26,966 bases of DNA from Pleurocapsa sp. MO_226.B13 (GTDB lineage: Bacteria > Cyanobacteriota > Cyanobacteriia > Cyanobacteriales > Xenococcaceae), in assembly GCA_030064795.1 (NCBI GenBank), contig JASJEI010000274.1:1-26966 (forward strand), written 5' to 3'. The notes below the pieces were generated by a model that was not told the origin of the DNA, made no database searches, and was given only the letters and a program-made list of their open reading frames with translations. The position numbers and the translations under genes are program-made. Below are positions 1 through 7,648 of this stretch, one piece after another; the stretch's first letter is position 1; each line of letters begins with the position of its first letter.

Positions 1-19
1 TAAATAAAGGAGGAATGAT

Positions 20-33
20 TAATTATTAATTAT
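20..33. repeat. 7-bp tandem duplication at a gene start
   Basis: TAATTAT occurs twice in tandem (20-26 and 27-33). An ATG lies at 15-17 just behind AAGGAGG (7-13), but its frame meets a stop at 27-29. Removing one copy of the 7-mer would join ATG ATT AAT TAT directly to the phosphoesterase reading frame at 34. The repeat is seen directly; that it is a recent insertion is inference. Confidence 0.75.
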
Positions 34-561
34 CAATTTATTATTTATGCTTGTCCTACAGGGAAATTAAATCGGCAAATCGAAGCTTGTTTTGTCAAAA
101 GTAAACAACTTTGTGGAGTCAATCAGGCACATAAATATATGCCTCACTGTACCTTAACGGGCTTCTTTAATGACGCTCTAAGTTCAATTGATTTTTACTT
201 ACAGGCTTTAGAAGAAGTATATCTCGAAGCCAAGAAAAACCTATCTTTGAACCTAAACGTAAAAAAGCTTACCTTTGGAGAAAAATGGCACGGAATAGAG
301 TTGGAGTCAGATAGTTTAAAACAATTAATGATTGACTTTGCTCAATTAGAAAATTCTCCTACCCGTCAAGAAGAATTAAGACTAAAAGATTGGTATCATC
401 TTAGTCTGGCATATGGTTTCAATCCTAAAGATGCCGAGCGGTTAGAAAAAATAGCAAGAGAAACAATCGATCTTCAGAATAACGTTAATTGGGAGTTACG
501 TTTCTATCAAAAAAATGCTGATTGGTCTTGGAATTGCTTACAATCTTGGAATTTAGATTGA
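22..561 (+). CDS. 2H phosphoesterase (2'-5' RNA ligase-like), start codon disturbed
   Basis: The open frame runs from 19 to the TGA at 559-561. It encodes the two signature motifs of the 2H phosphoesterase superfamily: HCTL (codons at about 148-159) and HLSL (about 400-411). Each supplies a catalytic His and Thr/Ser for hydrolysis or ligation of 2'-5' or cyclic phosphodiester bonds. The first internal ATG at 139 would put the first motif at residue 4 and delete the first beta strand, so the protein must begin upstream. The only in-frame candidates behind the ribosome binding site are ATT codons at 22 and 25; 22 is a placeholder. The normal start was probably ATG 15, put out of frame by the 7-bp duplication at 20-33. 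The protein would be about 179 aa, usual for the family. The RNA substrate is unknown. It may be a recent pseudogene or may initiate on AUU. Confidence 0.7.
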   Translation: MINYQFIIYACPTGKLNRQIEACFVKSKQLCGVNQAHKYMPHCTLTGFFNDALSSIDFYLQALEEVYLEAKKNLSLNLNVKKLTFGEKWHGIELESDSLKQLMIDFAQLENSPTRQEELRLKDWYHLSLAYGFNPKDAERLEKIARETIDLQNNVNWELRFYQKNADWSWNCLQSWNLD

Positions 562-595
562 TTCAATAAATTGCGATCGCATCTTGAGGAAAAAG

Positions 596-766
596 ATGAG
601 CCAAACAGTATTATCTAGCTTCTGCTATTTCTTTCTTACTTGTAATCGGACAATCGCTCAAATTACACCTGATGGTACAGTTAATACTCAAGTCAATCAA
701 AATGGTAATATTGCAGAGATTACGGGGGGAGAAACCAGAGGCTCTAATCTTTTTCATAGCTTCTAA
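596..766 (+). pseudogene. N-terminal stump of a two-partner-secretion (filamentous haemagglutinin-type) adhesin
   Basis: The ATG at 596 follows GAGGA (586-590). The 56-residue product has a rather weak signal-peptide-like segment and then reads AQITPDGTVNTQV and ITGGETRGSNLFHSF. This is the conserved opening of the haemagg_act/TPS domain by which large secreted adhesins are recognised by their TpsB outer-membrane pore. In intact proteins this module continues for over 200 residues and is followed by long repeats. Here a stop comes right after NLFHSF, and the rest is replaced by the 3' end of a convergent glycosyltransferase gene. It is therefore a remnant left by a rearrangement at the edge of the polysaccharide locus. 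Family recognition is by eye from these motifs. Confidence 0.65.
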
Positions 767-1982
767 GTTCAATTGCCTCTTGAAAAAGAGATTCTAAACT
801 GTCAACAATATTGGAAACATTAAAATTTTTTTCAGCAGTTTCTCTAGCATCTAAAGCCAATTTTTCTGGTGCTTGCTCTATTGATTCAATTGCTTGTAAC
901 ATGGTCTTTTTAAGAGATTCAGGAGTATAATCTTCAAAAACAAAAGAAGAAGGACTAATAAAGTCTTTTGTCCCATTCGTCGGGCCGACTATAACTGGTA
1001 ATCCACAGCAAAGAGCTTCTGCAACTGAAAATCCAAAGTTCTCACCTTCACTCGGTTGAATTAATACATCACACTGTTCGAGCAATTCTGGAACTTTAGC
1101 TCTATCTATAGATGGTTGATATTCCAGATACTCGGAAAATTTAAAGCGGTCAATAAGTTTCTTATAGCCTGGTGCCCAAGTAAATCCACCAATAACTTTT
1201 AGATAAACGTCTTGCCTTTCTTCCAAAAGTAGCGCGTAGGCATCTAAGAGTAAATCTAATCTTTTTCGAGGCTCACTTCGACCTAACCAAAGAAAGACCT
1301 TACTGTTACTTCTTTTTCTGTTAGGACGAGAAGTATTTAATTTAAACAAATTTAGATCTACTGGATAAGGTAGAACCTTAACAGCCTTTGGTTCAAATCC
1401 ATATTCAATAAATCCGTCTTTTGACCATTGACTACCACAAATCACAATATCCATGTTTTTACATTCTATCTTTGCTGCTTTAGCCTTGAGAAAGGTATAG
1501 AAAATCTCCAGCTTGATGTAGAGAATAATTCCACAAAGGGAAATAATTTTTTTTCTTAATTTTCTGATATATTCTAAGTTGGTCTGTCTCGGCCCTGTTT
1601 CCCAGGCAATGACGGGAACACCTTCAATTTTAAACAGTAAACGTCTTTGTAAACATAAAATTAGATCGTAATTTTCATTTTGATGGTTGTCAAAAATCTC
1701 CTGTTGTAGTAATTTAGACTTTAAATAGCGAACAAATAATATATTGCTAGCCCCTTGTATTGATTCAGCTACGGAAGCTAAGAAAGGTTGCTTGATGTAA
1801 AAAGGGTGAAAATTATTGTATTCGAGAAGCTCATAGGGAAAATGAAAATTTTTTCTGCCATAAAAATCAATTTGAAAACCCCTTTGCAAAAGTTCTTTAA
1901 GTATCAAAAACTGCGCTCCAACACCACTACCAGCATTTTTTTCAGCTATGCCGTAGCAAGCAATTTTTATATCTTTATTCAT
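744..1982 (-). CDS. GT4-family glycosyltransferase
   Basis: A 412-residue GT-B fold glycosyltransferase, usual size for GT4. The N-terminal Rossmann half has a glycine-rich acceptor loop (NAGSGVGAQ, residues 16-24). The C-terminal half has the donor-binding segment GRSEPRKRLDLLLDAY (234-249) and the EX7E motif E314/E322 in EGENFGFSVAEAL. It should retain configuration while moving a sugar from an NDP-sugar to a growing lipid-linked glycan on the cytoplasmic membrane face; donor and acceptor cannot be read. Its stop (TAG, 744-746 complement) lies inside the adhesin stump on the other strand, a 23-bp overlap that suggests it was joined here by recombination. It is transcribed away from the 425-bp spacer at 1983-2407. 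Confidence 0.85.
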   Translation of the reverse strand: MNKDIKIACYGIAEKNAGSGVGAQFLILKELLQRGFQIDFYGRKNFHFPYELLEYNNFHPFYIKQPFLASVAESIQGASNILFVRYLKSKLLQQEIFDNHQNENYDLILCLQRRLLFKIEGVPVIAWETGPRQTNLEYIRKLRKKIISLCGIILYIKLEIFYTFLKAKAAKIECKNMDIVICGSQWSKDGFIEYGFEPKAVKVLPYPVDLNLFKLNTSRPNRKRSNSKVFLWLGRSEPRKRLDLLLDAYALLLEERQDVYLKVIGGFTWAPGYKKLIDRFKFSEYLEYQPSIDRAKVPELLEQCDVLIQPSEGENFGFSVAEALCCGLPVIVGPTNGTKDFISPSSFVFEDYTPESLKKTMLQAIESIEQAPEKLALDARETAEKNFNVSNIVDSLESLFQEAIELRSYEKD

Positions 1983-2407
1983 AAGTTTATTTGATTTTGT
2001 TTTAGCTTACGAAAATAATATCAATTTGGAGGTAACAATGGGTGAAGTTTTGACGAAGTGAACGCAAGCCCTGCCGTTAAAAGGCAGGGTACTGTTCACA
2101 TCAACTTAGTAAAAAAAACTAAGCCCAACCTGACTCGATTTTGAGCTGCTTGTTAAATGCAAGCTTGCTACAGGAATCATTTTGCAAAACTTCAAAAACG
2201 AGAGCAAAATCTAAATTCTGGAATTATTTACATATAATCTAAAGGCTATAACTTAGAGTGATTTATCCCTAACAATAAAACCAAAAATGTGATTATTGTA
2301 TTAATTTATCCTGTATCTTATGACTGAAAAGTTTTGGAATATTATTTTACTCTACCTTTTATTTTTCTGCGAAATGCCCGATTTAATACCTATAAGGAAT
2401 AAAGTTT
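1983..2407. other. 425-bp divergent intergenic region with structured element
   Basis: This spacer separates two divergent glycosyltransferase genes and must hold both promoters. It contains a strong ribosome-binding site (GGAGGT, 2028-2033) before a seven-codon ORF (2038-2061, MGEVLTK), a large hairpin (2058-2099) and a small hairpin with an A7 loop (stem CTTAGT/ACTAAG, 2105-2123). No longer coding region is seen. AAGGA at 2394-2398 is the ribosome binding site of the rightward gene. No convincing -10/-35 pair was assigned. Confidence 0.55.
2058..2099. repeat. Two-part inverted repeat, possible IS200/IS605-type end or REP-like hairpin
   Basis: The outer arms GTGAAC (2058-2063) and GTTCAC (2094-2099) enclose a perfect 7-bp stem CCCTGCC/GGCAGGG (2069-2075 and 2083-2089) with loop GTTAAAA. 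Such GC-rich hairpins in AT-rich surroundings mark IS200/IS605 ends and related non-autonomous elements in cyanobacteria. No transposase remnant is visible, so the IS origin is only a suggestion. Confidence 0.5.
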
Positions 2408-3472
2408 ATGCGTATAATTCACATCCTCAATCATATTCGTAACTGCGGAAATGGGGTAACGAACTCAGTTGTTGAACTTGCCTGTCAGCAAGCCCAGGCA
2501 GGACTTTCTATTGGTATCATTTCTGCGGGAGGCGAGTATGAAGATCTGATCCAAAGCTACGGAATTAAACATTTTCTATTAGACCAATACTCTCTTAAGA
2601 AAAATCCCCTCAAACTATTACGAACAGCCTGGAGATATCAGCAAATTATTAATGAGTTCCAACCAGATATTGTCCATGCTCAAATGCTTATGGGAGTCAG
2701 ACTTGCCAAACTTTTTAAGTTGGGAAAACCTTACAAGTTAGTTTCTTCACTTCGTTGCACTTTTGAACGGGATACAGCGATTATGGGATGGGCAGATCGA
2801 ACCATTGCCATTAGTCATGCAGTTGCTCAAACTTCCAAGGAACTGGGTATTCCAAAAGAAAAGATCCGGGTTGTGTTAAACGGACCCCTGGGTGGGGTAC
2901 GCAGACCCCCAATTGAGAACTATCAGCCACTTTCTCTCGAAAGACCGTCTATTACTACCATCTGTGGGATGTACGAAAGAAAAGGTATTCAGGATCTGAT
3001 TGCTGCTTTCGAGCAGATTGCAATTGAAATTCCTGAAGTTCATCTCTATATCGTGGGTGAAGGACCAGACCGATCGCGATTTGAACAACAGGCTCAACAA
3101 AGCTTATTCAAAAATCGTATTCATTTTGAAGGATTTCAACCAGAACCACAGAGGTATTTACTTGCTTCTGATATCTTTTGTCTGGCATCTCATCAAGAAC
3201 CTTTTGGTAGAGTCATAGCAGAAGCTCGCGAAGCAGGATGTGCCATAGTTGCTACAAATGTTGATGGGATTCCTGAAGCATTGGATTTGGGCAAAGCGGG
3301 AATTTTAGTCCCACCCAAAAATACGGTTGCTCTGGCGACAGAACTGAAGCAGCTACTTCAGAATCGTAATCTTTTAGCTAACTGGTCTCGGGCTGCAAAG
3401 CACAATATAGAATGGATGAATGTCAAACGGGTACACAAGGAAACTTTAGAGATTTATAAGGAGCTAGTGTAG
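2408..3472 (+). CDS. GT4-family glycosyltransferase
   Basis: A 354-residue GT-B glycosyltransferase with an N-terminal glycine loop (GNGVTN, residues 14-19), a donor-domain segment beginning at CGMYERKG (186-193), IVGEGPDRSRFE (215-226) and the EX7E pair E264/E272 in HQEPFGRVIAEARE. Its length is at the short end for GT4, yet both halves are complete. It should transfer one sugar to a lipid-linked repeat unit in the cytoplasm; specificity is not readable. The ATG is preceded by AAGGA with 9-nt spacing. It is the only rightward gene in the first 6.6 kb and converges on the polymerase-like gene at 3631, so it is probably a single-gene transcript. The segment GPLGGVRRPP (159-168) is an unusual loop after the family's usual NG motif. 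Confidence 0.85.
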   Translation: MRIIHILNHIRNCGNGVTNSVVELACQQAQAGLSIGIISAGGEYEDLIQSYGIKHFLLDQYSLKKNPLKLLRTAWRYQQIINEFQPDIVHAQMLMGVRLAKLFKLGKPYKLVSSLRCTFERDTAIMGWADRTIAISHAVAQTSKELGIPKEKIRVVLNGPLGGVRRPPIENYQPLSLERPSITTICGMYERKGIQDLIAAFEQIAIEIPEVHLYIVGEGPDRSRFEQQAQQSLFKNRIHFEGFQPEPQRYLLASDIFCLASHQEPFGRVIAEAREAGCAIVATNVDGIPEALDLGKAGILVPPKNTVALATELKQLLQNRNLLANWSRAAKHNIEWMNVKRVHKETLEIYKELV

Positions 3473-3630
3473 ATCTTAACTGCCTGCTATTTGGAAAAAT
3501 TATGTCTAATAACCGCTAGGGACAATCGACAAAATAACAAAATAAATGTGAGAAATATAGAGTGTCGCCTGAGTAAAACTAGATAAAAACTAGCAAATTT
3601 CAACCATTATTCATCTTTGAAAACGGTATC

Positions 3631-5133
3631 TTAACCCGATCTGAGTTTTTTTGACTCATTCTGTAGTTTTCTAAATTCTCGCTGAGAAACATTTTGAGAA
3701 TTAATCTGAGATAGTTGGTAATTACGAGCTGACATTCCTATGCCGATAAAACCCCAGAAAACTACTGCCAAACTTCCAGAGGTCAAACTTTTGAATAAGA
3801 TCTGAGATAGCAGTCCCCAAATAATTCCATAACTAGCGTGTGAGACAAGATCGTGACTTTTTAGACAAGCTTGTCGGATTTGAAAAATTAAAAGAGTGAG
3901 ACTCAATAGGTAAGGTAAAGTTCCCACCCAGCCTAAAGTAAATAAAAGTACTAATAGACCATTGTCTGTAATTACATATTCCTTGCTAACCTCTACATTT
4001 GGTTCGATAGGATTTTGAAGACCCACACCAACAAATTCAACTAAAGCATAACCGAAGAGTAAATTGAAAGCTTCTCTTCTTCCTTTGAGACTAACATCGC
4101 TATCGGTATCGGTCAATGATTGTATGCGATCGCCAATTACTGCAGAAAATGGTTCTAGGGTAGTAACAGGTAGAAGAATCAATACAGTCATGATAATAGC
4201 AATTAGCATCCGAATTTTTAAGTTAGATTTGAGAGTGCCAAAGAAAACCAATACACCAAATAACCAACTCAACCAACCCGAACGAGCCAAAGAAAGTAAA
4301 AATGACAAGTAACCCAGTCCAGTTGCCAACAATTGCTGAGTTCCGCGAATACAAAATAACAAGATTAAACCTGCTACGATTATGGCAGCAAAACTTTGGG
4401 GAGAATCGAGTGAACTGGATACTCTAATTCCAAAAGGTTCTGGAACGCCAAAGCTTGTTGTCCCTCCCTTGGCTATTTCTTCAAGCCAGAAGCAATCCCA
4501 TGGCGGTGCTAAGACATATTGCACGATGCCATAAAATCCCATAAATAATACGCCCCAAAGAAAAGTACGCTGAAGATTTTGACGATAGCTAGGATAATCT
4601 CGCCAATGTATGAATAAATGAAAGCCAAAAGCAATTGGAACTAACCAACCAAGCAGAAGCATTATACCTTTATCGATGTCGGAAGCTTGATTTACTAGAC
4701 TGATTAGATAACCATACAAACAACTCGCAGCAGCAATAACAAAAGGCGTTCCTCCCTGTTTGTGAGCTTTAGGTAAGTGTTTTAACAGGGTCAAAATAGA
4801 AATTGCGGTAACTAAGAGTGGTGTCAAAATCCAAGGTCCTGGAGTCAGATAACCACAGCGAAAATCAATGAGACGGCGAATTAAAGGACCAACAAACCAC
4901 ATCCACCAGGTAAAACTAGTATAAAATAAGGGATAGCGACGGTAGAGAAACCAGCCTACTGCTAGAGAAGCCAGAGGAAAGGTAATTATGGCAACGCTAC
5001 CGCCTATTAATAGACTGATTGCGATCGCTACAGCCATTGCTAATATTGCTCTCCAGGCTTTTACTGGCTTGAGTTCAAAGAAAAAATTATTGCCAGAAAT
5101 ACTGCTTGAAAGTTGTTTTTGCCCGTAATTCAA
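3631..5133 (-). CDS. O-antigen ligase/Wzy-like polysaccharide polymerase
   Basis: A 500-residue integral membrane protein with about ten or more hydrophobic segments spread over its length and a larger polar loop after the middle (around residues 330-395), the layout of the Wzy/WaaL O-antigen ligase superfamily. These proteins join undecaprenyl-linked repeat units, or ligate glycan to an acceptor, on the periplasmic side of the inner membrane. Sequence conservation is poor, so the call rests on topology and neighbours. The start is a TTG (5131-5133 complement) with GAGG nine bases upstream; no ATG is available nearby. It lies 58 bp downstream of the glycosyltransferase at 5192-6355 on the same strand, so the two are probably co-transcribed. 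As the only polymerase candidate here, it would set repeat-unit assembly for the locus. Confidence 0.7.
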   Translation of the reverse strand: MNYGQKQLSSSISGNNFFFELKPVKAWRAILAMAVAIAISLLIGGSVAIITFPLASLAVGWFLYRRYPLFYTSFTWWMWFVGPLIRRLIDFRCGYLTPGPWILTPLLVTAISILTLLKHLPKAHKQGGTPFVIAAASCLYGYLISLVNQASDIDKGIMLLLGWLVPIAFGFHLFIHWRDYPSYRQNLQRTFLWGVLFMGFYGIVQYVLAPPWDCFWLEEIAKGGTTSFGVPEPFGIRVSSSLDSPQSFAAIIVAGLILLFCIRGTQQLLATGLGYLSFLLSLARSGWLSWLFGVLVFFGTLKSNLKIRMLIAIIMTVLILLPVTTLEPFSAVIGDRIQSLTDTDSDVSLKGRREAFNLLFGYALVEFVGVGLQNPIEPNVEVSKEYVITDNGLLVLLFTLGWVGTLPYLLSLTLLIFQIRQACLKSHDLVSHASYGIIWGLLSQILFKSLTSGSLAVVFWGFIGIGMSARNYQLSQINSQNVSQREFRKLQNESKKLRSG

Positions 5134-5191
5134 TGTCTAAATCCTCGTGTCTAAATTACTTAATTTGATGGTTTGCCTCCATGTTATGGGC

Positions 5192-6355
5192 TTATTGATT
5201 CTGCAAAGATTTTCGTTTTATGGCTGCTTCGTACCAGGAGATACTAGACTTGGCGATACTTTGCCAGCTATATTTTTGTGCCTTATTATAGGCATTTTGA
5301 CGTAGTTTATTTAGCTTTTGGCGATCGCCAATTAATTCTTCTAATGCAGTTTCTATAGCTTTACGATCTCGAAGCGGAATAATCAAACCATCATGGCGGT
5401 CACAAATAATATCCCCTGGACCTCCAGTTGCGGTGGTAATGGGTGCTAATCCACAAGCCATAGCTTCAATTAAAGCCATACCAAACCCTTCAGATAAAGA
5501 GGGAAAAAGTTTTATGTGATAATTTTTGAGCAGTTCGGGTAATTTTTGATGCTCGAAACGAGGTATTACCGTAATGCGATCGCGAAGATCGGGATGAAAA
5601 TTGGCATAAACCTGTTCGATGCTAGTACATTCTCTACAAGCTGTCCCCAAAAAGCTCATCTCTACATTAGGATATCGAGACAAGATAGTATTCAATGCTG
5701 GAACACTAAATTTAACTCCTTTGCGGGGAATAAAAGTACTCACCTGAGCAATACGAATAGTTGTATCGCGATCGCTTATTGGTGTAAAAGGAAGATTTAA
5801 GAGATAATCGGGAATTCCATTGGCTACGGTGCGAACTTGGTTTGGTTTTATTCCCAGAACTTGAACTGCATATTTGTGTTCTTCACTATTTAACAGAAAA
5901 ATTAAATCCGCATGACGCAGAGATTGTGTTGCTTCCCACAAATAAATACTTCCGCGATATAGATTATATTTCCAGCTAAAGCGCAAGTCTCCTCTTAGTA
6001 CGTCCTCTTTGTTTTGTAGATGACTTATATGTTCTAAACCATGACTTCTAGTAACTAATAAAGGAGAATTTCGCTGTAACTTAGATAACCATTTTCCCCA
6101 GATCCAAATATCGCGAGTAGAAGCATCAACTACATCAATACTTTGCTTTTTGTTTTCCAGCCATAAAAATCTCGCCACCCAAAGGGGGAAGGTTAGAAAT
6201 TTGAGAATATCTGGTAGACTTTTAGGTAAATTATCAAAGGAATAATAGCTTACCTGATGTCCTAGTTTTTTGTACTCTTGTCCTAATTTCAAAGTCGCAC
6301 CAGATGCGCCAGCATGGGGGTCGAGATATTGATGAATAGTAAATATTATCTTCAT
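5192..6355 (-). CDS. GT4-family glycosyltransferase
   Basis: A 387-residue GT-B glycosyltransferase. The N-terminal half starts MKIIFTIHQYLDPHAGASG with the acceptor-side glycine/alanine loop. The C-terminal half has QVSTFIPRKGVKF (204-216), the family's donor-domain opening, and the EX7E pair E289/E297 in SEGFGMALIEAMACG. It is the first gene of a probable two-gene unit with the polymerase-like gene (58-bp gap), so it likely works on the same repeat unit. The central region has extra Cys residues (TACRECTS, 238-245) not typical of the other glycosyltransferases here. Donor sugar is unknown. The 353-bp AT-rich region upstream must contain its promoter. Confidence 0.85.
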   Translation of the reverse strand: MKIIFTIHQYLDPHAGASGATLKLGQEYKKLGHQVSYYSFDNLPKSLPDILKFLTFPLWVARFLWLENKKQSIDVVDASTRDIWIWGKWLSKLQRNSPLLVTRSHGLEHISHLQNKEDVLRGDLRFSWKYNLYRGSIYLWEATQSLRHADLIFLLNSEEHKYAVQVLGIKPNQVRTVANGIPDYLLNLPFTPISDRDTTIRIAQVSTFIPRKGVKFSVPALNTILSRYPNVEMSFLGTACRECTSIEQVYANFHPDLRDRITVIPRFEHQKLPELLKNYHIKLFPSLSEGFGMALIEAMACGLAPITTATGGPGDIICDRHDGLIIPLRDRKAIETALEELIGDRQKLNKLRQNAYNKAQKYSWQSIAKSSISWYEAAIKRKSLQNQ

Positions 6356-6708
6356 TTGAAATAGCGGAATTTAAAGAAATCGAAGTCAAAATTAAATCTA
6401 AGTATATAATAATTCTCAGTATATTTTCATGAATTTGTTTGATGCTTTTGCCTTGGTTTTTATTAAGAATATTTGATTACATTAGGATTAAAATCAAAAA
6501 TAGAGCGTGCCTAATAATAATTATTAATAATTATAATTTAGGTGATTTTTTAGTTTGAGTAAGTAGACAGACATAAATAGCCTGAAGTATGTAACAAAAT
6601 GTAAATTCGCTTCAACTTAATATCAATCAAAGGATTAAATCTACTTGACAAAAGTAAACATAGTTGAGTTTAATTATCCCGACCTACTTAGAACTACAAC
6701 TTGTTGTT
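6356..6708. other. AT-rich divergent spacer
   Basis: This stretch separates the leftward glycosyltransferase from the rightward sulfotransferase gene. It is very AT-rich and includes an almost pure A/T imperfect palindrome around 6505-6540. It should hold two divergent promoters. No gene, RNA or repeat is recognised. Confidence 0.4.
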
Positions 6709-7623
6709 ATGATCGACCACATTTACCAGAGCAAAAACCATAATGTAATTCAATTCTTCGGTCTACGTAAAAGCGGAAATCATGCGATTATTTCCTGGAT
6801 TTTAGATCACCATAATGGTATTACCGTTCACTTAAACGATGTTAGTAATTACCACCCAAATCCATATTTTTCTTTTGGTCAGGTCAACGTCTGTGGGCTT
6901 CCATTTTGGCGATGTAAACCGCAAATTTTAAGCTATTTAAAATATGGATTTAGGAAAGATAAAACCTATAGTTTTGTCCGATGGGATTCATCTGTTAATC
7001 TAAGTTACATTCAATCTTCCTCTCCAAAACAACTTGTGATTGTTAGCTACGAAGATGACCATCCGAAAGATGAATTTTTATCTCAGCTGAGTACCAAATG
7101 CGATAAATTCTTAGGTACTACAGAGCATTTTTATAAAATCATCTTAATGCGCGATCCTTTTAACCTTTTTGCTAGCTTAATTAAGTCGAATCTAGTGGAT
7201 GAAGACACAATTGACCATTATATTCGTCTTTATAAAGATTATGCGGGTCTGGTTTTAGAACAGCAGACCCAATCCTCAACCAATAATCAAAATTTGCCCA
7301 ATGAGTTTATCTTTATCAGCTATAATCGTTGGTTTTTAGATAGTAAGTATCGACAGAGTATCGCCGAGCAACTTGGGTTTATAACTGATGGAGAAACCTA
7401 TAACAAAGTGCCAAAACAAGGAGGGGGTAGCACCTTTGATGGCTTAAAGTTGGATGGCAAAGCCCAAGACCTAAAGGTTCTAGAGCGGTGGCAGAGTATG
7501 ATGGATCATCCCTTATTTCAAAAAATTTTGCAAGACCGAGAGCTATGTGAATATAGCCAGCAAATTTTCGGAGACATTTTGCACCCTCGTCAATTAAAAG
7601 AATCCTTAGAAGCTACCTCATAA
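6709..7623 (+). CDS. PAPS-dependent sulfotransferase family protein
   Basis: From the ATG at 6709 the protein has 304 residues. The N-terminal GLRKSGNHAIISW (18-30) fits the 5'-phosphosulfate-binding P-loop of sulfotransferases, and LMRDPFNLFASLIKS (146-160) fits the 3'-phosphate-binding motif with Arg148 and Asn152. GGGSTFDG near the C-terminus resembles the third conserved cofactor loop. It should transfer sulfate from PAPS to a hydroxyl of a carbohydrate; placed among glycosyltransferases, the exopolysaccharide or its precursor is the likely acceptor. An in-frame TTG at 6664 would add 15 residues but has no ribosome binding site, and the P-loop already sits at the usual distance from ATG 6709. 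It converges on the ABC exporter gene with 25 bp between. Confidence 0.75.
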   Translation: MIDHIYQSKNHNVIQFFGLRKSGNHAIISWILDHHNGITVHLNDVSNYHPNPYFSFGQVNVCGLPFWRCKPQILSYLKYGFRKDKTYSFVRWDSSVNLSYIQSSSPKQLVIVSYEDDHPKDEFLSQLSTKCDKFLGTTEHFYKIILMRDPFNLFASLIKSNLVDEDTIDHYIRLYKDYAGLVLEQQTQSSTNNQNLPNEFIFISYNRWFLDSKYRQSIAEQLGFITDGETYNKVPKQGGGSTFDGLKLDGKAQDLKVLERWQSMMDHPLFQKILQDRELCEYSQQIFGDILHPRQLKESLEATS

Positions 7624-7648
7624 TCAATCTATCCAAGTTTATTTAAAT

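Noticed and set aside
139..561. ATG 139 as start of the 2H phosphoesterase
   Set aside because: It would place the first catalytic HxT motif at residue 4 and remove the first strand of the fold, while the upstream frame back to 19 encodes matching sequence.
6664..6708. TTG 6664 as start of the sulfotransferase
   Set aside because: There is no ribosome binding site, and the P-loop is at normal distance from ATG 6709. The added 15 residues look like another family's start.
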